Source of the DNA: Nipponacmea schrenckii
Lineage: Eukaryota; Mollusca; Gastropoda; Lottiidae
Assembly (NCBI GenBank): GCA_030562195.1
Contig: CM060199.1
Span: 30,152,338-30,216,337, forward strand
Reading direction: 5' to 3'
Length of the DNA stretch: 64,000 nucleotides
Position numbers and translations under genes: made by a program. Numbering within the stretch: the stretch's first letter is position 1; every line of letters begins with the position of its first letter. Shown in pieces: positions 45,819-56,900 of this stretch. The notes below the pieces were generated by a model, which was not told the DNA's origin, ran no database searches, and saw only the letters and a list, made by a program, of their open reading frames with translations.

Positions 45819-46856
45819 ATGTTGGACTTTACAAATGCTCCTGCACACTTGATTTCGCCTTTACGAGTGGATACCAACATTGACTATACTATGGATATGA
45901 ATAAGTTCCCAGGCTTAAACGATCCAGGATGTATGCAACAGATGGCACTTATGCCACCATCATATTCATCATCTAGTGAATTGGAAGTACCAGTACCCCG
46001 TGTTTGTGAATTATGTGGGAATCTCATTCCATACACATCAGACTTGTCTCAGTCATGTGGCTTCTGCGTATATTACGGATTAACAGACGACAGTGATGAT
46101 GTCGAAGAAGGCACCACATCTGCAGATGAACTTTTCTCACTAATAGGTAAATATCACCTTTGATATCTTAAACGAGCTTTGAAAAATGACTATGGCTATA
46201 GTAAGGTTTTCTTTGAGCATACTAAGAAATGAGTGGAGTTTCACGTCCAGCTCTTCTGTTCATATTCGTACTTTAAAATTTCATGATTTACTACAATTTA
46301 TAAAATTATGTTTTCCCTTTTCTTTGTAGCATCTTGTGACATAGATACAGAAATTGAAAGTTCCAAAAGTTCAGGAGAAGTACAGTCTATATTTGAAGAA
46401 CTCATCGATTCTAACTGTGATAGCAGTAATACATGTCAAGACTTGATATGTGTAGCGAACGTTTTATCATCACCTTTACCAAAATTATCACCTTTGTCAC
46501 CCATACAAACAAGAGAGTTAGACTCGTTATTCGCGAAAGACACATCCTGTGAGAATTGTGAACAAGAAGTTCCCAATGTTAACGATTTAGATGTCACGTT
46601 TAGTGATGTTCTTGTAGACACTTCATGCATCATCGAGGATTTAGTACATGATGGTGGACTCTACTCTCCCGCTGTTCATGACACTTCACACCGAAAGAGG
46701 AAACTGTCCGGGGAATCCGAATCAAAATCGTTTAGAAAAAGACAAAGGTCGTTGGATGAAATGGAAGATATTTTATTGAACTGCTTCGGCGATTTTGGAC
46801 ACTTAAACAACATGTGTACAACGGATAGAAACGACGTGATGACGCGCTTTTCATAA
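45819..46856 (+). CDS. Acidic, probably nuclear protein with zinc-ribbon-like CxxC pair, 284 aa, two exons
   Basis: Exon 1 is 45819-46146 (donor ATAG/GTAAAT) and exon 2 is 46330-46856 (acceptor CTTTGTAG), 855 nt in all. I chose the ATG at 45819, 'MLDFTNAPAHLISPLRVD'. Residues about 61-83 hold 'CELCGNLIP', then 'CGFCVYYG', a CxxC-x14-CxxC pair suggesting a small zinc ribbon. The middle is strongly acidic and Ser-rich with many cysteines and 'SPLPKLSPLSP'. Near the C-terminus, 'HRKRKLSGESESKSFRKRQR' is a classical bipartite nuclear signal, followed by 'DEMEDILLNCFGDF', an acidic-hydrophobic helix like those in transactivation or co-factor binding segments. I do not recognise the family. Compact structure plus the promoter suggest an inducible regulator (inference). 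The intron contains a SINE tail. Confidence 0.75.
46222..46262 (-). mobile_element. SINE family 1, tail fragment
   Basis: Matches the reverse complement of the 39583-39951 tail (AATGAGTGGAGTTTCACGTC, CTCTTCTG). It lies inside the single intron of the 284-aa gene. Confidence 0.5.
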
Positions 46857-49800
46857 TTTTCTACATTCATAATCATCCAAACGTGCCAAGAGACCAATTT
46901 TGTTTTGTCTTCTGTTTATGTTATTGTTTTTTTTACTAGTGCAAAATGTGCTCAATGAATCTCTATATGGTTAGTGTACCACGACCAATTAATTGTTCGT
47001 CCATGGGAACCAAATCCTAAAGTCTCGTTTGCTTTTGAAGCAATTTATACTTGTTTGATATTGCCTTATTTACCTTATGTTGTTGTTTATTGAATCGTTA
47101 CAAATAGTTGATAAATATAATGTTGTTTTCTAAAAAAGAGTCCTTTAACGATGTTTGAAAGTTAGCGGTTGACTGCTATAACTGTATATCTGTACTTTGC
47201 ACACAAGTGGAGACTAGCACATTCAATTTTAAGTAGTCTTATTACGACATACCACAAAATGAATACACTATTTAAATACGCACCAACTACCAAGTATACG
47301 CTATCAATGAAAGAATGCGATAACCATCTCTTAAGTGCAAATTATTTATATAAAGAGACATGAGCCATTGAATACCCAATGAATAGTCAATTGAATCCTG
47401 TTTCAATAGGGAATCGAAGCACCCGCTCGATGTAAGAAACGAACGATCTTGAATAACGGGTATTTCTTTTGTAACCTCAAAGCAACCTTACCTTTGATCG
47501 TGACCATTGAGACAACCAACCATGCGAAACTAAATATTCCCAAACTTAGAAAGAATGAATACCATCCTACGAATGTCAGTAGGCTTACCTTCAACTGCAT
47601 GGATACCTTCATGTAGGAAGGGTACCAATCTAGGTTCACAGTACACGGCTGAGTGATAATCTATTCAAGGTCATACGCCAATCGAGAACCTTAAGCTAAT
47701 ATTTGCTCGTTTAATTTCGCGTAACATACATACAAACTGCATACAGGAACCATCATTTTGCTATCTTGACCATTATCAAGAGTGCGCCTCTAGAGGTATA
47801 GGCACTTTTGTTATCGGGTCTCCAACCTGATTTTGTCTTTCTAAATTTTCACATGAAATTAAAGCGTACATCAGAATAGTAACAAAAAAGAACCCGAGTG
47901 AATGCTGCCAGTAAATGTATTTTAAGAAAAACCTTCACCCATTTATTTGATATTAGTAATTCAAGGAAAAATACTAGCCCATTTCTGGCAATATTTCTGA
48001 AATATCATTTACAGTCTATTTCATTTTCAAAAGAAAATGGTAATAGGAAAAATGAAACACCTCTCTGTCTTTTACATACATGTAAATCTACGAAAATTCA
48101 TTGGTTTTGTGTTTCACAAGAGGGAATGAATGGCTTTGATGTGTTAATAAGTCAACTTTAGTCCAATTGACACCGTGTGGAGATGCCATAAGTTCAAATC
48201 ACGCAGCAAATTAATGGTTGATAGCACCCTAGAGAGCTTCCTCTATTCATGATTGCACGATGTATTGAACAGATGCTGATAAACTATTTATACTTCCAAG
48301 CTGACAGGCGTCGTTGATTGAAATCTCGACCTTCTCCACAACCACAGGGGAATACAAATAAAAACTGTTTTCAACATCTTGACTCAGTGCTCGACCACTG
48401 GGATTATCAATAACACATTCATGAAAACGACCCCGTGAATCGAATAGTATACCTGGCCATGTCAGAACCATTATATACGACCTTGATGTGTTGACATTTC
48501 AACAGAAGATTAGAAATAAAGAAAAAAACAGATCGATTCGAACAACTATTCACAATGACATGGAACCAGTACAATGATGTTTATGTACCGAAAAAGAAAG
48601 AGATCTGTTGACAAGAATCTTTTCAAAAGAAAAAGAACTCATTTCATTCTTTCCTGTTGATAATTGTGAGGATAACACCAGGTTTTGCCAAAGCGGGAAA
48701 TGTCGCACTCGAACTCGAACACAAAGCACCATAGCAACTGCGTGGCTCAGTTAATGGCCCTGTTCAAATATAAAAGTTCATAACAACTTTGCTGAACTGT
48801 AAAATTCAAATCCCTGAAACTGAAAGAAAACCTTATACGCTTGGAAATAAATATCACCCCTTAAACTGCGAACCATATATTTTATAAGAGCTATATGTCA
48901 AACTTAGAGATTTCTTGAAGAATATTTTCAAAACATACATTCTCCATGCCCGACCACGCTACGCCCGTTTAAGTGTAATGTACTTAATATTACAATGAAA
49001 TTTTTAAATCTAAGAATCGGTTATTTCAACATCAAATGATATCCTCACACCATTTACTTTCATGTACTTTCTATCTTATCTTTTAATAACACTCTCTTTG
49101 TTTCAAATGCCAACCATTTAAAACAGATTGACGATATCTTAAAAAGTCATTAAAACCGGTCAAGTGGACACTTGCACAATGTCAGTCTGTCGTTTTTTTT
49201 AAATGACATCCTGTGAACTATAAAAATCTGGACATGTAATTATGGATAAAAGTCTTTTGATGTTGTATATAATTATCCGTGGCCTATAATTAGAGTAGCT
49301 ATTGATCTGTACCAAACGTACCCACATAAACCCTCCCTCTTACGTATGTAAACAGATAAAAACATTCAATTCATATTTGACATTGTACCGATCAAATAAA
49401 AAGTTGTATCATATATAGCAGGTCGAGAATGTTTTTAAAAGTTAAGACAATTAATTCATCTCAGTTATATATAATAGATGAATAGAATAACACCTCCCTT
49501 CTTTTCTACCCCGACAAACACCAACAATGTCTGTATTGATATTTGGATTCTTTGAATTTTTTATAGTGGAGTGGAAATGCAGTAACTACAAACGTCTGTC
49601 TAACAACCGAAAATTATTCAATTTAGTCCTACGATACATACAAAACCTATTTACAATCCCTTTAAGTGAATGCAGACAGTGGTATTTATATAAACCATTG
49701 TCTCACATTATCATGACAATTCGTACTACACATTTAGAAGAGTACGAGGAGGGGGGTACAAAAAAGACCTTCCCCATATGTTTAGAGGAAACGCCACCGT

Positions 49801-52660
49801 TTTTACAGAGAGCTTTTGAATTTGACATAAAAAAAATATTTTGTACACGCGTGATACTTGCATGAAAGGAATTTCACATCTTATCATTTTTCGCGATTTC
49901 ATTCGAAGTCTAAAATTCGAAACCAGGTAGGCCTAATCTGTTTCGAAAATATTCGCTCTGATTAATCACAAAAGACTGCTAAGGCGAAGGTCGTTGGGAA
50001 AACCACAAACAAATCTATATATACATTCTGAATTACTCATTGATAAAGGTAAGGTTAAACGGGTCGATTCATGGTCATGTGAGTCTGATGAAATAGTATT
50101 CTATATATATATGCCTCCACGTTGGCAATTCAATGATGTGTCACAACAATTGCGACTGCCTGTGTTAACTTACTGCCGAATTGTGACTTGAGCTCATGAG
50201 AATATTGGTATTCTAGGTGTAACAAAACGTAAATAACTTAAATAGTTACAATCATATGACTATGAACTACACGCAATACACGTCACCAAATAACGAAATA
50301 TTTAAATCGTTCCCCTTTCTATTGTTTTTGAGTCATATCCTACTCTGCCGTGTGTTACTAAAATATATAAATAATAATGCTAAATAACGTTCCTGGAAAG
50401 GAAATGTAACTAAACTGTTAAAATGACATTTATTAAATTAAGGAACAAGGCCTTCTTCTCTTCATAGCAACATTTTTTGAGATGGGGAAATGGAACTTTA
50501 AACTAGATCCTTTTCCAAATTAAGTCGATACAATCAAGAGGTTAATTGATTAGTATAATCATATATATTCAGAATCCCATCAAGGGCTTCTTTCATGATA
50601 AAGATGTGACTAAAGTCTTGCTTTAAGGGTATATGTGTTTGAAATAGTGAAATAAAAGCTATAAATGTCCCTGATTTTATTTCGAGTCATAGATCTAGAC
50701 AAAAAATACTTATTGATAGTTTCAACAAAAAGACATGCGAGATAGGTGTTCATAATTCTAAACCAACACTTATGTGTTAGGTAGGTGATATATATTCGGC
50801 ATGATATGTGTATGAAATGTGCCACAGTCTAATTTGTCATAATATCCTTCGCGGCAGGAATTAGTTTAAAGTCAAACATTAACGCATACATGTACTATTA
50901 AAAAAACCAAGGTTTAAATCAATCAATTACCTTGTAAAACCTATTATTATTTTTTCACATTGGATAATGTAGTGTTTTTTATAGGCCAGAAATGGCTACA
51001 TACGTACTCTGAACATTTTATGTTTTATATTATATATATACTTGCATGCAAACCATGATTAACTTAAAACAATTCTCGGAGCATTACATATGACATAAGA
51101 GAAATATTATCAAAAGTATTTTTTAATTTCGAGATTCCGAATCAGTCCAAGAATACGGCATAAAAACGAAAAATATGACCGTTTTAACAGAAGAGTTTGA
51201 AAGGTCTGTTGTACTATTCGCGGCATTCAATGGTGCATTGTTGCGTTCATTTGTATATATAGTAGTTAAAACTTGAATTATTTAAAAAAAAAATTGGTTG
51301 GAGTTAAGGCAATGGGTTCGAAAATACCCATCCTTGTGTAGCTGATTACTGTTAACAAAAATACCAGAGTTAAAGCCAGAGTAATGCTTGGCTAAATTGT
51401 GCTTTAAAGTGTAAAAACCAGTGATCCACATGTATTAATGTTATAATCTGTTGATAACAGTCTTTAATAATTTCATCGTGGCACTGTAAAATAACCCCCC
51501 CCCCAACATCCTCCACTTAGCTGCAGATATCCTATTATGTATTTTGTAAATGCTCATGTACTCTGTATACAGCAATAAACAATACAATACAATACAATGC
51601 TTGGTTACTCCGTTAAATGTATAAGGAATCTTTAATGATATATAGATACATGCTTATGTTCTCAATCCGAATATATTTTGTCTATATGGGTCCTTTCATG
51701 TGGGGTAAGCCAAGTTTTCATTCCAATTGTTGTGTGTTTTGTAGCATTTTAGTACAAAATGCTATGCTACAAGCGACTTTTTTTTAATATTTTTTTTATG
51801 CACAAATCCGATCTACTATGAAACTAACAAATGCAATACATAGTTGGGTTTCGATAGCAAAATAAAGCTGTTCAAATGTCGATATGTGAATTATCCATTG
51901 TCAGTTGATATGACAGTTACTGATAATTGAAATCCGCTATAAAAACGTCTGATCTGAAAAATGTGTTTAATATTATAGAATAATAGCACAAAGAACGATA
52001 CTAAAATATTCAATCGGATTAGAGATTAATAGTAGTCAAGTGGAACATCGCGGGAGATAAGACAGAAATTGTGATGTTTTTATTATCGCTTTGCTGTTAA
52101 TGTGTAACGTCTTTTAACATTAGCATTGATTAGCACGGCGGGATGTACCCTTCATTAAACAATTAAATAACCGTCCATTGACACCCCGCAATTACCCCTC
52201 TTTATCTCAAGTAGCGGTCAAAATGCGAGAAATCTCCCTTTTACAATGTGATTACTACGATATTTCTTTTGTCCGAGAGCGCAATAGAATATGAGATATC
52301 AAAGTGGAAATCTATTAAAATCGGTTTAATTGGCGGTTGTTACAAATAAGTTATTCTCATCACCTTTTGATAGCTAATTATAAACGGAGTCTTCATCAGT
52401 TTCTCATTAGTAGGCTTTTAAGCTACAAAGGTTGCTGAATACATAATTTTATATATATCAAATGTAATCTACTATTGGATTATGGGTCAAGGGCGATGAG
52501 ATAATTTTCTAATCCATGGGCATAGAAATTATTCGTGACGTTTTGCAATAAAGACAATATAGGCCTGCATATCGGGTTTTTATAAAAAAAATTTAATACA
52601 CCTATAATTGTCGTTGACCAGATATGGTTTAAAATATTGCAAATAAAGCTTTAATTTAAC
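46857..52660. other. Long intergenic region, no convincing gene
   Basis: Several 60-112-codon frames exist (47403-47639 minus, with a hydrophobic stretch and donor-like end; 48247-48471 minus; 49527-49865 plus). None has a recognisable family or partner exons. A probable LINE tail with C9 and (AATAC)n tracts lies at about 51490-51600. Confidence 0.4.
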
Positions 52661-52849
52661 TTGTTACACACCAGAAAACATTGAAATAAACTGTGTGTTG
52701 GTTACCAAGATCTGATCTGATGTAATCTCAAGTTTTCTCGTGATAGTTTGAGATAAGAGAGTTAACCATACAGATACTACAGCCCACAAATAAATCACTA
52801 CAAGCGTTAACACGAGGTTCCCCTTTAGTCTGAAATGGCACAATTTCAT
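52661..52849 (-). other. Possible first exon with signal anchor (weak)
   Basis: The minus-strand ATG at 52849 starts a short basic N-terminus and a hydrophobic helix 'LVLTLVVIYLWAVVSVWLTL', then a donor-like TTG/GTAACC. It could begin a type II membrane protein gene, but no following exons were found. Confidence 0.15.
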
Positions 52850-52913
52850 TTTAATGCATTCTAATGGATTTAGAAAAAATAATAAAGTAAAAGAGAGAAC
52901 TCATGCCACACGG

Positions 52914-52919
52914 TTTATT
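52914..52919 (-). terminator. TMEM242: Poly(A) signal of TMEM242
   Basis: AATAAA on the minus strand, 115 bp after the TMEM242 stop codon. Confidence 0.5.
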
Positions 52920-53033
52920 AGTTGCAAACAATTTCAAAGCCTTTTTATATGGTATGGCACAAACATCATTGTTATCTAGGCTAATATAGGCCTAGGCCTG
53001 ACTATAGGCTAGTCATTATGTACAGAATTAGAA

Positions 53034-53531
53034 TCATTCATTCTTGTTATTCTTAGCTTTCTCATCCTCATCAATGATGTACTCAAATAATTCTCGTATA
53101 GAGTCAAATTCTTGTCGTCCAGTTGGTTCTTTCTTCTTAAATTTTGGCACAAAATTATCCACTTTGACATAAAATTCGTGAATGCTACTAACACCCATCG
53201 CTTTGGCAACAATAAAGGTCAAAAGTCCAAAGGCTCCTACAGTATATAACGTGGCCCTTCCAAGAGCACGGAAAGCTAATGTACCACCAGATTCAGCTAT
53301 TCCTTTGTCAGAGAAAGAAATCAGTCCTTTAGCAAACGATTCGGGATCCTGTTTTCTTGCCGATGAAAGGGTCACCCCAAACCCAGCTAATAGAGAAAAA
53401 GATGTCAAGGAGCCAAGAAATAATCCTCCAATTATTTTCTCGTTCCGGCTGAACCCTTTCTTATTAGTCTTGTTCGATGTGGTTTTAGTGTTATCTTCTA
53501 ACTTTTCAGTTTTTCCTGAATTTGTGGTCAT
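53034..53531 (-). CDS. TMEM242: Transmembrane protein 242, 165 aa, single exon
   Basis: A small inner-mitochondrial-membrane protein that in human cells supports assembly of the c-ring of ATP synthase and contributes to complex I assembly (known). Family features visible here are a first membrane helix about 33-55 ('IGGLFLGSLTSFSLLAGFG'), the 'FAKGL' block after a lysine/glutamate turn, 'ESGGTLAFRALGRATLYTVG' (human has ESGSSLALRALGWGSLYAW) leading into the second helix about 88-112, then 'AKAMGVSSIHEF' (human KALGVHSMNDF). The N-terminus is a longer, Lys/Thr-rich, disordered tail, and the C-terminus is extended and acidic. It is slightly longer than human (about 141 aa). No introns are seen. 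It lies 375 bp downstream of, and in the same orientation as, ERMARD. Confidence 0.93.
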   Translation of the reverse strand: MTTNSGKTEKLEDNTKTTSNKTNKKGFSRNEKIIGGLFLGSLTSFSLLAGFGVTLSSARKQDPESFAKGLISFSDKGIAESGGTLAFRALGRATLYTVGAFGLLTFIVAKAMGVSSIHEFYVKVDNFVPKFKKKEPTGRQEFDSIRELFEYIIDEDEKAKNNKNE

Positions 53532-53906
53532 TTTAAAATAAATACAGTAGTTGTTTTCATCACATTTCGGCCATTATGCGTTATTCTCGTACATCCAGAC
53601 GCAAACATCCACTTAATTCAATAAAAGTGCTTAGCAATTTCAAAAGAAAGTTTGAAGATAATCAGGCATCTAAAGGCAAATTTAATCAATTGGTCATAAT
53701 CTCCAATGTCAAATCCTTTCAATTTTTCAAAGAGTCTAACCGCATCGTTAATCCCTCCACAATATGATTTTTTTCATATCAAGGGAGGTAACTAACGCAT
53801 TAAATAAACTCCAAACTACATTCACATAACTTTTCGACCTTTATATTTATGGATTTGAAATTTGTTTAGAAATCAACATATTGAGAAATATTTCGAAAAA
53901 ATTCTT

Positions 53907-56900
53907 TCAGCTATAAGAAAAATTTTTGAGAAAAATACATAGATGTTCAACATTTTTTACACACAGTTCCATGGCTTCCTGCCATTTATTTTTATCACTC
54001 CCAGTAAAAGTTCGAATATTTTCAGAAAACTTGAGAGTTAATTTTAAACATCTGAAATAAACAAATAGATATCCAAATTCCACATGTCGTCTTTTGAATT
54101 CACAGGCTACTGACATTTGATCTGGAAGATTAGCAATTTGTGTTGTTGTCTATGGTTTAGTCTTGCTAGCCTTTGAAGTGTATTTTATGTTATATCAATT
54201 TCTGCTGATCAAAATGTTTGTTTTAAAGACTATTTGGTCACATTGAAATAAAGATGAAAAATAGACACATGGTTTCTTCAACAATTTTCAGAAAAATAGC
54301 AAGCTGTATGGTGTCAGATTATTTTTTTAGGGTTTTGTTTATAAGTTTCCCCAACACAGCAGCAATTCAAATAATAGAATAAAAATATGAAAATTTATCA
54401 GCTGATAAGAAATTATACTAAGTGAACAACAATAAACTTTCAATTTGAATAGATACAGTGATGTGATACACTAAAATGAGTGAAATATAATTCGGTGGAC
54501 AATATTATGATGGATATGGCTGTCAAACTTTATTTATTTTCTATTTGTGCGAGGAGATACGTTGTTTTTGCTAGGACATCTGTATATTTCTACTTATTTC
54601 ACAAGATTTTGAAAAGTCTCTGGCATACAAGCATAGATAATTTTATTATTTCTGTGAAGGTCTATGTACAATTAGGTATACTGGTGTATTATCTTAATCT
54701 TACCTCTGTAATTGTTTCAAATGGCTCTGTGTATAGCTCTGTAGTTTATATAACAGATAAACAGCAAATACACATAAGAAATGCATTGATAAATGAATCA
54801 CAGGTAAACTGAAATATTCATAAAGGACAAGTCATTTACTTTTGTGTACATCACCATTATCTCTGAAGATCCTGATGACCAATGCCCAAAATTTTTAGAG
54901 ACTTCCTTCTTGATTTTACCAGTGGCTACTTAAGCCTGACTTATGTCTGTAAAACTTTGTTTTTTGTTTCAAGAAACACTTGTTTGAAAACCAAACTTCT
55001 TTAAATTCTAAGGAAATATTTTGGGAAAATATGTTTCAAGTTGGTCATGTGCATTTAATCTAAAATTCTTTAGAAAAATTTTCTGTCCTCAACCAATCAA
55101 CATATATTATCTCTCACCACATGAAATAAAATTGTAAGACATAACACATTTTATATAGGTAGTATCGTCTTGTCAACCCAGAAACATTGAATAAAAAATC
55201 TCAAAAAGAAAAAAATCTACAGCGCTACAGTTTAAGAACACCATTATAAGGGTGTAAAAAAAGGAGAACTGAGGGGTGCAAAGTAACTATTCAGGTTTTC
55301 TCCTTTTTATGCCATTACTATTTAAGATTTTTAATCATTTTGACATGTTAAATATTGCTTTACCAACTGATAAGAGCTCCACTTCAGCTACCGGTACCTA
55401 TATCACTTTACAGATGATTGAACATCTATCATTTTCAGAACTTTATCAACATTTCATACAAATATGTAGATTTTAGGGTACTTACAAGAATAAAAGTTTC
55501 TGTGTATTATCTCTCTGTCTAGAACGTAGTTGTTTATTAGATAATTTCTCTTCTCTTGATAATGTTATTGATTTCAACTGAATCAACACTGTCGCAAACT
55601 CTACATTTATTCTAAGTAATAAATTAACTATTTCAGATTCTTTGATAGTGTTCTTTGAACTAACAGTTGGTTTATCCTGAAAATACAACACTTTTTGTCA
55701 TTCTATGTGGCATATGAAATATATTTATTGTACATCCAACTTTTTCGCCGCCATGTTAGTTTGGCACACATCTTAAACCTCCTTTACTAGAAGTCAGTAA
55801 CAGTATTGAAAACTCTGTCTTTTGCTTGGTAAAGTGGAAAAAATGGTAGTCAAGAGTTCTAGGTTTGATCTTTCACATCTGGTGACCTTTTCCTTATTCT
55901 AGTTGACCTTTTCCTTATTCCAGTTGACCTAACTGTATATATGGATATTAATATTTTTGAGAAGAGATCAATGCCAGAAGGTTTGGTCAAAAACCAACTA
56001 TTAGGAAGGAGTACTTGTGAACCTAATCCTTTCTTCCTATGTTCCTAAAAACTATATCACAGCTATATGAAATGGTTTAATTTACAATATAGTACTTTTG
56101 TTTTCATGAAGCAGGTGCCTTATTGACCCTGCCTTTGAAGTGATCGATAACAAACACAGTATATAAATAAAAACAATTATTATGTATGGACACTTCTAGA
56201 ATATTTATCATTTTCGATGAAATAAATATTCTAGAAGTATCCTTCGTAATAATAGTTTTTATTTATCTATACCTCTGCTTCTAATATGCCATTGAAGTAT
56301 TAAAACACAGTATACCTACCTGAATGACATCCTCAAATCTATGTAATGTTGATATTTTTCTAGATAATAGTTGATCTATAATATCTTTATTGTGATTGAA
56401 TACTTCACAATACCTACAATAAATATTCATTATGATTCAGATATACTTCAGATGGTTTGCTTAAAATAACTTTCGTCAACTGGACAACCACAATCAGGAT
56501 CTAGGTCTCCGAACAGAACCTCTGACAATCTCATAACGTGTAACTATAAATAGCAATAGTAGCAGTATATATTCAGTTACTTTGAGTACCGGTATTACAG
56601 TACCCTTTTAAACCAACTTCAAACTCTTAAGTAAGTCCAAGGACATGTTTCTCTAAATTTTGGTATATAGTTTTCATAAATTTGAACAAAACCATTTGAC
56701 CAAAATGACATATTTATTGCTTTACATTGTTTAGGAAAGGTATGATCAAACTGAAAAATTTTAGATTAAAAGCTGTTATTCTTTTGGAGAACTTATGGCC
56801 AAACTCTAGCAAAAACAACTATGAAAGATGGGATACTGTCTATAGGCATCCAAAACTATCGGGTTGTTCTTATTTCATAGAAATTACAGACCTGAACCTT

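Noticed and set aside
47403..47639. 78-codon minus-strand frame with a hydrophobic stretch and a donor-like end
   Set aside because: No partner exons or family similarity; could be an orphan first exon but unsupported.
48247..48471. 74-codon minus-strand frame with protein-like composition
   Set aside because: No splice partners, no recognised family; kept only as a note.
49527..49865. 112-codon plus-strand frame
   Set aside because: No upstream signals and no recognised similarity; AT-rich chance frame is as likely.
53182..53541. 119-codon plus-strand frame
   Set aside because: Antisense shadow of TMEM242.
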